Source: JBKEDS01 sp047975545 (lineage in GTDB: Bacteria; Bacteroidota; Bacteroidia; Flavobacteriales; Flavobacteriaceae). Taken from it: a stretch of 40,434 bases of DNA. The position numbers were made by a program, and so were the translations under genes. Under the pieces are notes generated by a model. It had not been told where the DNA came from. It made no database searches and saw only the letters and a list, made by a program, of their open reading frames with translations. Shown here piece after piece: positions 32,742 through 40,434 of this stretch; positions within the stretch are counted from its first letter, which is position 1; every line of letters begins with the position of its first letter. The DNA lies in the NCBI GenBank assembly GCA_047975545.1, contig JBKEDS010000056.1:1-40434 (forward strand), given 5' to 3'.

Positions 32742-32885
32742 ATGAAAACTAAAAAGTATTTTATTGCATTAGCAATTTTCGGTGGTATGTTATTCTCAGT
32801 TTATGCGGCCAACACCGTTAACCAAGATGACCAACAAACAGCAAAAATCGAAAGATCTAGAATCAAAATTCCATCGGCTGGATAA
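32742..32885 (+). CDS. 47-residue secreted peptide
   Basis: The frame encodes MKTKKYFIALAIFGGMLFSV and ends KIERSRIKIPSAG. The first 22 residues form a textbook signal peptide (KTKK, hydrophobic core, cleavage probably after YA). That leaves a mature peptide of about 25 residues, polar and then basic. Short exported peptides of this shape occur in Flavobacteriia; their role is unknown to me. It lies 200 bases after tsaE, beyond its terminator, and overlaps the start of the downstream membrane protein in another frame, so the pair may be translated together. Confidence 0.75.
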   Translation: MKTKKYFIALAIFGGMLFSVYAANTVNQDDQQTAKIERSRIKIPSAG

Positions 32886-33368
32886 AAAAAGCTTAATCAC
32901 GGGAAGCATTATTGCAACATTAATTGCAATAACGCCCTACCTATTCTATTTATACGAAAGTGTGCCAGATATTCAGATTTGGGACACTTTTTTATTTACT
33001 TATGACAGTAAATATTACGGAAGTATATCTATTCTAGCTTGGACTCTTACAGGCAAAATTATCCCTTGTTTTTGTTATTAGTTTGGTTTTTCACTTGCAG
33101 GCATTGGTGGTACCATGTACTCTTAATCCCTATTGCCATGTACACTTACCAAATTTTCATTACCTTAAATGATGATTTAAATTATGTGGATTCCAATCAA
33201 TTAATTTATCTCATCCCAATTATGGCCATAATAATACCTTCCATATACTTAATCCGGGCCAGGATTTTCAACTCCATAAACAACGCGTCAAAATCGTTGC
33301 AGGAATTAGAGGATGAATTGAAAGTTTCGCCAAAAGGATTTTGGGGGAAAATAAAGCAGCATTTTTAG
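32827..33368 (+). pseudogene. Frameshifted small membrane protein
   Basis: Two reading frames together make one protein. The first (32827-33081, MTNKQQKSKDLESKFHRLDK...) runs through SLITGSIIATLIAITPYLFYLY and ILAWTLTGKIIP, then stops after CFCY. The second frame continues from about 33060 as LFLLLVWFFTCRHWWYH and runs to 33368, ending KVSPKGFWGKIKQHF. The join lies at a run of three C in ATCCCTTG (33060-33067); one more C restores a continuous protein of about 180 residues with three or four membrane helices. The family is not recognised by name. It is either a real frameshift or a base-call error in a homopolymer. The stop is 1 base from the convergent barrel gene. Confidence 0.75.
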
Positions 33369-33369
33369 C

Positions 33370-35799
33370 TTACTTTTTATAATTAAGCCTATCCCTTTCC
33401 TCCATCTCTATTTCTTTTTCGGTTGGTTTTAACCTGTAGTTACCAAATTTATAATTGAAACCAAACGTGAGCAGCCTGTTTTCAAACTTAGATGCCATCT
33501 TGCTGTCCTGATCCAAATAATTTGTAGTTTGGGTGTAATTTAACGTATTAAAAATATCGGTAACGCCAATGTTTACAGACGCCCTGTTTTTCCAAAGGTC
33601 TTTCTTTAAATTTACATCTAAACCAAACCTATCGCTGGCCAAAGTCGGCCCTTCGTAAAAAGGCGAAATGTAAAGCAATGAAACATCGGCCGTTAAACTT
33701 TTATCCTTTAAAAACGAAAAATAATTGATAACCTGCGAGTAAAACGACCATTTTTCGTTACTATAATAATGGTGGTTGTTTTTTAAATCGGAAAAACCAT
33801 TTTCGTAAAAAAATATAGACGCCAGCGCATAAACACTCCAATCGTTTAAAATGGGGGTATATGTTGTAAAATCCAACCCATAAGATATACTTTTATCTAT
33901 ATTGGTATTAATATACTGTAAAGTATTTTTTTTGTTGTCCTGAAAGGTAATTTGCAGCGTAGGGTTGTTTTCGTAACGGTAGTAAACCTCAAAGGTGTAA
34001 GTATTGTTAAGGGTATATCCCAATGTAAGCACATCGTCTATTTGGGGCTTTAAATTGGGGTCGCCTACAACAAACGTATTGTCATTTAAATAGTATTTAA
34101 ACGGATTTAACTCGGCATACCTCGGCCTATGGATTCGCCTGTTATAATTAAAGTACCATTCGTTATTATCGTTTAGCCTATTTAATATATAAATTGAAGG
34201 AAAGAGCTTTAAATAATCGGATTGGGTTTCTTCGTTTTTATTTATGGACTCGCTTTTGGTATTGGTAAATTCCAATCTGAGCCCTGTTTTCAGGCTCCAT
34301 TTGTCCCATTCTTTTGCATAACTTGCATAGGCGGCCAGGCCGGTTTCGTTGTATTTAAATGTATCGGTATTATCCAAATCTTCAACTTTTACCCCGTTAT
34401 TATATAGATATTGGGACAAATCGTTATCCGAATCAATACTCGACAGCTTTGTTCCCACTTTAATTTCTTCCGAATCGGTAAGTGGCAGTTCGTAATCGAT
34501 TTGTCCCGTGTATAATTCTATATTTTGATCGTTATGGGTTTGAAACCGATTGTCCCTAAAAGGTACCGAACTGCTTGGCAGATAATACCCGGTACTTACG
34601 TTTTGAAAACTGGAATTATCGTAATTGGTTTGGTGAAAGCTCAATAATATTTTTTCACCCTCCCTTTCAAATTTATGGGTATAATCGAGCGTAAAAGCCA
34701 AGTTAGCCGTTTTAAGAGATGTTTTGGAATTAGTGTCGAACAGAGAATCTAAGTTATAATTTCTATTTAAAATATTGGTTTTCGAATTAATTTTCGTAAT
34801 GTTATTTTTTTCTGGGGAAACCAATATACTAGTTGTTAAAGCAATTGTATTATTGCTGTTTATTTCATATTCTGCATTTGCGTTTATATTATGCGAAAAC
34901 GATTTTCTGTTCCGTTTGTAATCGGTGTTCCATCGGGTTATGTCATTCTTATCGTGAAAATTAATTTTTTCTATGCTCTGCCTATAATCTTCCCTTGGAT
35001 TTATATTATAGTTTAAGTAGGTATTAAGCCTTTTTGCTTTATAAAAGTGGCTTGTTCCCATTACATACTTTGGGTGCTTAAAGCCTTGGTTGTAACTACC
35101 AAAAACACTACCGTTATAGCCTGTGATAAGGTTTTTGCCCGTTACAATGTTTATTACAGCTCCTCCTTCGGCTTCAAACTGTGCAGGCGGGTTGGTAATA
35201 ACCTCGATAGCCTTAACATTAGTGGCCGAAGTGCCTTCCAAAAGTTGTTGTACCTCGTGTAATGATAAATGTACTTTTTTATCGTTTATGTATATGGTTG
35301 GTGTAGCTGCTTTTACTTTTATAGTGCCATCATGCACAAAAACACTTGGGGTATGCTTTAATACGTTTAAAATATTTTCGTTGGACAATGTAGATTGCTC
35401 CACGTTAAAAACCAATCGGTCTACCGTTCGTTTTACGGTCGGGCGTTTGGCCACTATATTAACGTTTTCTAAAACATGGGGGATTTCCTTTAATATGTAA
35501 GGCTGCGGTAACTGAAAACTGTTTTTCAAATCCACGCTATCTTCAATACTTTCATAACCGAGATAGCTTATTTGCAATTTATAGCGTCCTTCTTTTAAGT
35601 TTTCAATTTTAAAAAAACCCGTTTCGTTACTTGTAGCTCCTTGTATAAACCGAGAATTTTCATAGGTGCTAATTATTACATTGGCATACGCCACAGGTAA
35701 TTTGTTTTCGTCCAGCACGCTGCCCGACAACACAAACTCTTGCCCATAAACCGTATAAACAAATAAAAGTAGGAAGAAAATAAGGGGCTTATTACACAT
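33370..35799 (-). CDS. Outer membrane beta-barrel protein with carboxypeptidase-regulatory domain
   Basis: The 809-residue protein starts with a signal peptide (residues 1-19, ending VYTVYGQ). A carboxypeptidase-regulatory-like domain (about 22-105, VLSGSVLDENKLPVAYANV) follows, then a plug-like domain (about 115-220) with VNIVAKRPTVKRTVDRLVF and AEGGAVINIVTGKN. A long outer-membrane barrel completes it, with repeated aromatic strands such as YNINPREDYRQS and a C-terminal LTFGFNYKFG. This is the plan of the TonB-dependent receptor-like outer membrane barrel family widespread in Bacteroidota. No clear TonB box is visible, so import of a specific substrate cannot be named. Confidence 0.9.
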   Translation of the reverse strand: MCNKPLIFFLLLFVYTVYGQEFVLSGSVLDENKLPVAYANVIISTYENSRFIQGATSNETGFFKIENLKEGRYKLQISYLGYESIEDSVDLKNSFQLPQPYILKEIPHVLENVNIVAKRPTVKRTVDRLVFNVEQSTLSNENILNVLKHTPSVFVHDGTIKVKAATPTIYINDKKVHLSLHEVQQLLEGTSATNVKAIEVITNPPAQFEAEGGAVINIVTGKNLITGYNGSVFGSYNQGFKHPKYVMGTSHFYKAKRLNTYLNYNINPREDYRQSIEKINFHDKNDITRWNTDYKRNRKSFSHNINANAEYEINSNNTIALTTSILVSPEKNNITKINSKTNILNRNYNLDSLFDTNSKTSLKTANLAFTLDYTHKFEREGEKILLSFHQTNYDNSSFQNVSTGYYLPSSSVPFRDNRFQTHNDQNIELYTGQIDYELPLTDSEEIKVGTKLSSIDSDNDLSQYLYNNGVKVEDLDNTDTFKYNETGLAAYASYAKEWDKWSLKTGLRLEFTNTKSESINKNEETQSDYLKLFPSIYILNRLNDNNEWYFNYNRRIHRPRYAELNPFKYYLNDNTFVVGDPNLKPQIDDVLTLGYTLNNTYTFEVYYRYENNPTLQITFQDNKKNTLQYINTNIDKSISYGLDFTTYTPILNDWSVYALASIFFYENGFSDLKNNHHYYSNEKWSFYSQVINYFSFLKDKSLTADVSLLYISPFYEGPTLASDRFGLDVNLKKDLWKNRASVNIGVTDIFNTLNYTQTTNYLDQDSKMASKFENRLLTFGFNYKFGNYRLKPTEKEIEMEERDRLNYKK

Positions 35800-35816
35800 A
35801 CATACTTATTGAAGTC

Positions 35817-35848
35817 CAAAAGTAATACTTTTGAACTAATTATTTCAA
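35817..35848 (-). promoter_or_regulatory. Predicted promoter of the outer-membrane barrel gene
   Basis: On the minus strand TTG (35848-35846), a 21-base spacer and TACTTTTG (35824-35817) match the Bacteroidota consensus, about 18 bases before the ATG. Confidence 0.55.
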
Positions 35849-36022
35849 TTAATCGCAGTTTTGTGTAATAAATTATCTATAAACAATACCGATAATCCGA
35901 TTTTAAACTGCTTTAACGGTAAATTTTAGTGTGTTTTTCTTTTTGGAAGGGCATTTTTACATCGAATTGCTTGGCATATGGGTGTCTATATTTTTTATAC
36001 CGAAAGAAGATGCAATATAAAA

Positions 36023-36050
36023 AAAGCCGCAAAACTAATTTTGCGGCTTT
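36023..36050 (-). terminator. Rho-independent terminator of the LamG gene
   Basis: Perfect 12-base arms AAAGCCGCAAAA and TTTTGCGGCTTT surround a 4-base loop, followed on the minus strand by TTTATATTG. It lies 24 bases after the stop of the LamG gene. Confidence 0.9.
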
Positions 36051-36073
36051 CACTTTAAATTAAAGACACAATT

Positions 36074-37078
36074 TTATTTTTTAGCCACCTTAACGCTGGC
36101 CACTTTATTGCCCGACCTAATTTTAACAATATAAAGCCCGGAAGCCAAGCTGCTCATGTTTAATTTTTGGGTAACGGTGGCACGATCTACCACTTTGCCC
36201 AACATATCGAAAACCAAAACCTCGAATTTGTTGGCTGTGGCCGACTCGATATTTAAATAATCGGTAACGGCATTGGGGTAAACGCTTAGCTCGTTGGCCG
36301 CAAAATTTTGGTCGGCTACGCCAAGGGTACCGCCTGCCATTATGGTTTCTATTTGGGCTTCGGTTAAGGCTACATCGTAAATTTGTAGGTCGTCTACTTC
36401 GCCGGGGTTGGCTGTTGCTGGACCAATATCTCCCGTATTTGCTGCTTTAGTCTGCACCCCAACAAGAACTCGAAAATCAAGCGTATTTACTACATCAGTA
36501 GAGCTTACTCCTGATAAGTATACATCTCCATTCACATATATAATATTGTCTCCTACAGTACCATTAGCAGGCATGGTTGCCACCACATGCGTCCATGTAT
36601 CAAAAGGTAAAGCCGTATGACCATCATCTGCAGACCCTCCAATTGTCGGGCTACCAAAATCCAATTTTATATAACCATCAGTAGTAAAACGTATTGTATA
36701 ACGTTGTCCCGATGAATTAGAACTTCCCAATGTTACCGCATTAAAATTAGCCCCAGTCGGTTTTTTAATCCAAACTGCTACTGTCCGTGCTGCATTACCA
36801 GAAATACCAGTACTTCCACTGGTAGTTGATGCCAAATAATTTTTGGTATCGGTAGCATCGGGAAACTGATAAGCGTTACTACCTACTACTTGACCTGTTG
36901 AATAATTTGCCGCACCAGCTGCTTCAATATTTAAATTATAGGCTGCACCTTTCGAACCGTCGTTTACCAAACTGTTTTCAAATTTGTAATGATACAGTGG
37001 TGTTTGTGCGCTTACGGTGTAAAATGCCAAGGCAAAAGCCACCATGCTTAATCGTAAAAATGTAATGTTTGTTTTCAT
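36074..37078 (-). CDS. Secreted LamG-domain protein with T9SS sorting domain
   Basis: The 334-residue protein has a signal peptide (about 1-24, ending FYTVSAQ), a LamG/concanavalin-like domain (about 28-245) and a C-terminal type IX sorting domain (about 262-334) with ELSVYPNAVTDYLNIES and GLYIVKIRSGNKVASVKVAKK. It is therefore likely exported by T9SS and attached to or released from the cell surface. The LamG part resembles that of the large protein at 37378-40158 (shared DNI-VNGDVY and LTEAQIE blocks). The middle of the gene (about 36410-36960) uses GCA, GGA, TCT and ACT codons unlike its two ends, suggesting mosaic origin. The binding target is unknown. Confidence 0.88.
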   Translation of the reverse strand: MKTNITFLRLSMVAFALAFYTVSAQTPLYHYKFENSLVNDGSKGAAYNLNIEAAGAANYSTGQVVGSNAYQFPDATDTKNYLASTTSGSTGISGNAARTVAVWIKKPTGANFNAVTLGSSNSSGQRYTIRFTTDGYIKLDFGSPTIGGSADDGHTALPFDTWTHVVATMPANGTVGDNIIYVNGDVYLSGVSSTDVVNTLDFRVLVGVQTKAANTGDIGPATANPGEVDDLQIYDVALTEAQIETIMAGGTLGVADQNFAANELSVYPNAVTDYLNIESATANKFEVLVFDMLGKVVDRATVTQKLNMSSLASGLYIVKIRSGNKVASVKVAKK

Positions 37079-37189
37079 GTTTAAAAATATTTAGTTAATA
37101 ATTGTTTTACTTCCTTTTAATTTTTTCTTTGTTTTTTAAAGACTGCTGCGCTTTACTTCGACTTCGCTCAGCACAGGCGCTTGCAGTAT

Positions 37190-37342
37190 CGTCATTGCGA
37201 GGAGGAGGCACGACGACGAAGCAATCTCTATTATTCTACGAACTACTACACTTTTGCTCTACCGTAGTGACGTCATTGCGAGAAGGAACGACGAAGCAAT
37301 CTCTTTTATTCTACGGACTGCTTCGCTTCGCTCGCAGTGACG
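37190..37342. repeat. Two tandem dispersed palindromic repeats (CGTCATTGCGA family)
   Basis: Two head-to-tail copies each begin CGTCATTGCGAG, pass through CGAAGCAATCT and a GGACTGCTTCG-like centre, and end near GCAGTGACG or GTAGTGACG. Just before them, 37157-37177 carries a further unit, TTCGACTTCGCTCAGCACAGG-like. Weaker relatives lie at 10469-10662. They fill the 299-base spacer between the two LamG genes. Confidence 0.85.
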
Positions 37343-37345
37343 GTT

Positions 37346-37370
37346 GGTGGCTGAGCCTATCGAAGCCACC
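37346..37370. repeat. Short dispersed palindrome, GTGGCT family (reverse orientation)
   Basis: Seven-base arms GGTGGCT and AGCCACC surround GAGCCTATCGA. It is the inverted counterpart of 4439-4461 and 19356-19378, 8 bases beyond the stop of the large T9SS protein. Confidence 0.8.
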
Positions 37371-37377
37371 AATACTT

Positions 37378-40158
37378 CTACTCCTTAACTACCTTTACCC
37401 TATACGCCGTTCCGTCGGCATCGGTTAGGTTAATTATATAAATACCACTGCTTAACGGGCTTATATCAATATCCTGCTTTCCGAAATTGGATTTTATAGC
37501 ACCACTTTTAACCACTTGCCCTTGAACGGAAATGATTTGGTATTTTAATTCGGTTTCATCATTATTTGGTAATGAAATATTTACAAGGCCGCTTGTTGGT
37601 ACGGGATATGCCTTAACTTGTTTGGTTTGGTTTATAATGTTTTCTGCACTTAGCAGTATGTTGCCCATTACTTTTTCTATTTGGGCTTCGGTTAAGGCAC
37701 ATTCGAATACCCTTACGACGTCCATTTGGCCTGGTTTTGCCAGTATAGGGCCTAATGCCCCGGCGTTATTGGCTTGTCCGCCTACATAAACCGGGTTGGC
37801 TCTTGTATTAAGTTCTTGCGTGGAGTCGCTGGTGGCGTACACATCGCCGTTAACGCACAAAATATTATCGCCAAGTGTACCGCCCTCGGGCATGGTTACC
37901 GCAACGTGTACCCACTCGTTTTTAGAAACCGCAGTAGTACCCGTTACCGTGCTTCCTTGTACATCTAAGGATAAATACCCGCTACTGTTAACCTTTAACG
38001 TATACCTTGCATAGCCACCATAACCAAAATTAAAAATGTTAAATGGGAAAGACGACAGTTTAACCCAAGCGGTTATGGTACGGGCATAATTGCCTGTTAT
38101 ACCTTGCCAGCCGCTTTCGCTATCGGTGCCTAACGGGTTATTGGTATCGAACACATAAGCCGAAGTACCGTTTACGCCCTCGGTGGTATATGTTGGTGTA
38201 CCGGTAAAACCTTCGGGGATGGATAAATCGGCATCGGCGCCAAGTGAACCAGAATTGGTTAAATCGTTTTCAAACTGATAACTTGCCAATTCTTCGGGCA
38301 CGTCGCATTTGCTACAACCCGTTACCGTAAACATATCGGTTATGGTTTTGGAGTAGGTTTTGCCGTTTTTTACCACTTCCAAAGTAACGGTATAACTGCC
38401 ATCCTGCCCCAGTACAACAATGGGGTTTCGGCTATTGGCATCGGTTATGCTCTGTGGTGCAGGGGTTATGGTCCATTTCCAACTGGTTACATCGCTATGG
38501 TCTATCATGGAGTGGTCGTCAAAATAAATTTCATCACCACATTCGTATTCTTGGGCACCGCCCCATGGGGTTATGTAGGGAGGTTCAAAATTTTCTTCGG
38601 CAAGAGGCGATTCCCAAACACCAAAATTGCCCGCTACGCGCAATTTACTGTCCCTATAAAACGGTAATACGGCTATAGGTTCCGATCCAACGGGGTAGCT
38701 ATTGGAAAAATCCTCCCACTGCATGGTGCCATTATTTTTTCTGTAATACACCTTGGCATCTTCACCGGATCCATCTGGGGGCGAGGTTACCAAGTATACC
38801 AAATCTACATTATCGTTGGTGGGCTGTATGACCAGCATTTTAGGGTGCCTGCCAGTAGGCAAACCATTATTCCATGTTGTCCATGTTGTACCGCCATCTA
38901 TCGATTTGTATACATTAACATTATTGGTAGAATAGTGAGAATCGTATTGACGACAGGCATAAATTGTATTTGCATCATAAGGCGAAATAACAAAATGCAA
39001 GCGCCCCCTGGTATTGTTATGAGGATTTGTTCTTTTTGTCCACGTATAGCCCCCGTCTTCGGACTTAAATATTCCTGTATTAGAAGAATTTGTTTGACCT
39101 AAATTATAAGCATCGGCATAGATAACATTAGGGTTTTTATGGCTTATTTCCATAAAATGAACATCAGCACCAAAATCATACAAAGCCGTCCATGTAGCCC
39201 CCATATCGATACTTTTCCAAAATTGCGTGCCATTGCCCAAATATATTATGGAACTGTAATTAGGGTGGTGTAAAAACCCGCCCCGCTGTTTTACCGTATT
39301 ATTAGGTTGTTTGGTAAACGGGTAGGTACCATCGACCGCAACGGCATCTATGGTTTCGGGTATACCATTGGTATGCTTACCTTTACCTATATCGCTAAAC
39401 ACGCCTTGGTAGGGCCTACCATGCAGGATCCAACCTGTTGGGGCTTCTGCCCCTCCCATGCGCAAGGTTTTACTATCGACATAAGTATCGGACATAGCCA
39501 TATTGCCATTGTGGTACCGCCCCCCTACTATAACATCGTAGTTCCATCCTTGGTCGAAGCCCCACATATTGGAGCCTATTAAACCTTTAACCGTTGCCCT
39601 ACTGTTGGCAACTAATGTAAAATTATCGGACGAATAGTTCATGCCCCCATCGGTAGCCAACCATACTTCGCCATTGGGGAACATTTTTAGGTCTTGTGTG
39701 TCCGGATGTACGGTAAACGGCCCGGCGCTAATTCCTGCTAATCGTGTAAAGGTTATGCCCCCATCGGTAGATTTAAAGAATGGTACCGTGCCCCAAAGTA
39801 CTACATCTTCATCGTCAGGTGCTATTTCGAATACAAAATCGTAATAGCCTTGCCCGATGGACATGGCGCCGCTACTTCCCGAACCGTAATCGCCTTGCAT
39901 TAATTTTTCCCAAGTTATGTTATTACTACCATCGATAGTACCTTTATAAACATACGGAACTGCCTTGTCTACCGACAAATCCCTGCTTAAAAAACTAACC
40001 AAAATTTTATTGGCATTATCCGGGGTTACCGCTATAAGCGCCCCGCTTTGCTGATAAATATCGGGTAAATTAGAATCGGCGGTAAACGTTGCCCCGCCAT
40101 CTGTTGAGATAAGAAAATCGAAATTATCGAAGGAGACACAGTGCGCAATCCATTCCAT
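37378..40158 (-). CDS. Asp-box/PKD/LamG protein with T9SS tail, N-terminus missing
   Basis: The protein has several Asp-box (BNR) repeats (STDGGATFT near residue 20, KSTDGGITFT near 130, KSEDGGYTWT and KSIDGGTTWT near 370 and 425 on the longest frame). A PKD-like domain follows (about 535-625), then LamG (about 632-840), and a type IX sorting domain (about 852-931) ending YRVKVVKE. The architecture suggests a secreted, surface-exposed glycan- or ligand-binding protein. No signal peptide exists: the frame begins just after a stop codon at MEWIAHCVSF (ATG 40158, with a GGAGAGG 7 bases upstream), or at TTG 40173. A T9SS cargo needs a Sec signal, so the gene is probably 5'-truncated and non-functional. 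The upstream 276 bases show no continuation. Confidence 0.85.
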   Translation of the reverse strand: MEWIAHCVSFDNFDFLISTDGGATFTADSNLPDIYQQSGALIAVTPDNANKILVSFLSRDLSVDKAVPYVYKGTIDGSNNITWEKLMQGDYGSGSSGAMSIGQGYYDFVFEIAPDDEDVVLWGTVPFFKSTDGGITFTRLAGISAGPFTVHPDTQDLKMFPNGEVWLATDGGMNYSSDNFTLVANSRATVKGLIGSNMWGFDQGWNYDVIVGGRYHNGNMAMSDTYVDSKTLRMGGAEAPTGWILHGRPYQGVFSDIGKGKHTNGIPETIDAVAVDGTYPFTKQPNNTVKQRGGFLHHPNYSSIIYLGNGTQFWKSIDMGATWTALYDFGADVHFMEISHKNPNVIYADAYNLGQTNSSNTGIFKSEDGGYTWTKRTNPHNNTRGRLHFVISPYDANTIYACRQYDSHYSTNNVNVYKSIDGGTTWTTWNNGLPTGRHPKMLVIQPTNDNVDLVYLVTSPPDGSGEDAKVYYRKNNGTMQWEDFSNSYPVGSEPIAVLPFYRDSKLRVAGNFGVWESPLAEENFEPPYITPWGGAQEYECGDEIYFDDHSMIDHSDVTSWKWTITPAPQSITDANSRNPIVVLGQDGSYTVTLEVVKNGKTYSKTITDMFTVTGCSKCDVPEELASYQFENDLTNSGSLGADADLSIPEGFTGTPTYTTEGVNGTSAYVFDTNNPLGTDSESGWQGITGNYARTITAWVKLSSFPFNIFNFGYGGYARYTLKVNSSGYLSLDVQGSTVTGTTAVSKNEWVHVAVTMPEGGTLGDNILCVNGDVYATSDSTQELNTRANPVYVGGQANNAGALGPILAKPGQMDVVRVFECALTEAQIEKVMGNILLSAENIINQTKQVKAYPVPTSGLVNISLPNNDETELKYQIISVQGQVVKSGAIKSNFGKQDIDISPLSSGIYIINLTDADGTAYRVKVVKE

Positions 40159-40330
40159 ATGTTTCCTCTCCAAAAATACACTTTAGTAACAATAAGGGAA
40201 GTGTCACAGGTTGAAATTTGCTTCATTATCCTTGTCAAAACAATCGTAGTTGAAAAAATATCGTGAATTTATTATTTTTTTTTTATCTAACCTATTCTCC
40301 CGGTAAATAGAAATCGTGGGTAAATATATG

Positions 40331-40434
40331 GAAAACTGGATCACCTAGAAAGAGCGCTGGATTACAGAAAAAGAACGTTTGATTACGGAGATGGAACGTT
40401 TGGTTATACATAAGGAACGTTTGGTTACAGAGAA
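40331..40434 (+). repeat. 21-bp tandem repeat encoding degenerate heptads, runs off the window
   Basis: Five units of 21 bases start at 40331, 40352, 40373, 40394 and 40415. In the frame that is open after a TAG at 40346 they read KERWITE, KERLITE, MERLVIH, KERLVTE, a heptad pattern like a coiled coil. A start is possible at ATG 40391. It may be the beginning of a gene beyond the window or a decayed one. In 40174-40330 I see nothing I can support. Confidence 0.7.

Noticed and set aside
40032..40238. Minus-strand open frame of 68 codons overlapping the start of the large T9SS gene
   Set aside because: It is in another frame of the Asp-box region and shows no domain or codon signal of its own.

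Overview
The window looks like a chromosomal segment of a Flavobacteriaceae-type Bacteroidota. The evidence is a fused LpxC-FabZ gene, a PorX-type response regulator/PglZ protein, two proteins with a type IX secretion (T9SS) C-terminal sorting domain, a SusC-like carboxypeptidase-regulatory plus outer-membrane-barrel protein, and several TTG-N(20-23)-TAnnTTTG promoters typical of the Bacteroidota primary sigma factor. Genus cannot be set from the sequence alone. No rRNA, tRNA, CRISPR array or complete IS element was recognised.

Layout. Positions 1-1030 are a decayed edge: an unknown partial ORF, a remnant without a start, and a miaE gene interrupted by an in-frame TAA. Next is the leucine operon leuC-leuD-leuA-leuB (minus strand, 5880 to 1213) with a recognisable promoter and a strong terminator. 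Two small conserved Bacteroidota proteins (6200-7059) face a DUF2461 gene; then come a TruA-like pseudouridine synthase with an altered motif and aspartase (aspA) with its own promoter and terminator.

The histidine operon (minus strand, 19245 to 10684) is the most interesting region. It starts with a promoter, an 18-residue leader peptide rich in histidine (H-S-H-H-H-H) and a rho-independent terminator: a classical attenuator. It continues hisG, hisD, hisC, a stand-alone GIY-YIG nuclease gene, hisB, hisH, hisA, hisF and hisIE. Nearly every spacer in this operon is filled with a short palindrome, tandem repeat or 7-bp-periodic sequence. Several of these have run into the genes and rewritten the ends of HisC, HisF, HisH and HisI. 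The GIY-YIG gene is bracketed by two inverted copies of a short palindrome that also occurs four times in tandem between hisD and hisG. This suggests a REP-like element with a possible nuclease partner.

The next block (minus strand) holds fabG, a membrane VWA protein and an SPFH/prohibitin-like protein, then sucD, then a compact lipid A/envelope operon: lpxD, lpxC-fabZ, lpxA, efp and a second lpxD-like gene, preceded by an HD-domain hydrolase with a TTG start. On the plus strand porX and tsaE end at a strong terminator, followed by a 47-residue secreted peptide and a frameshifted small membrane protein. The right end holds an outer-membrane barrel protein, a LamG protein with a T9SS tail, and a large Asp-box/PKD/LamG/T9SS protein that has lost its N-terminus. 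The two LamG genes are related and are separated by dispersed palindromic repeats. The last 104 bases are a 21-bp tandem repeat encoding degenerate heptads.
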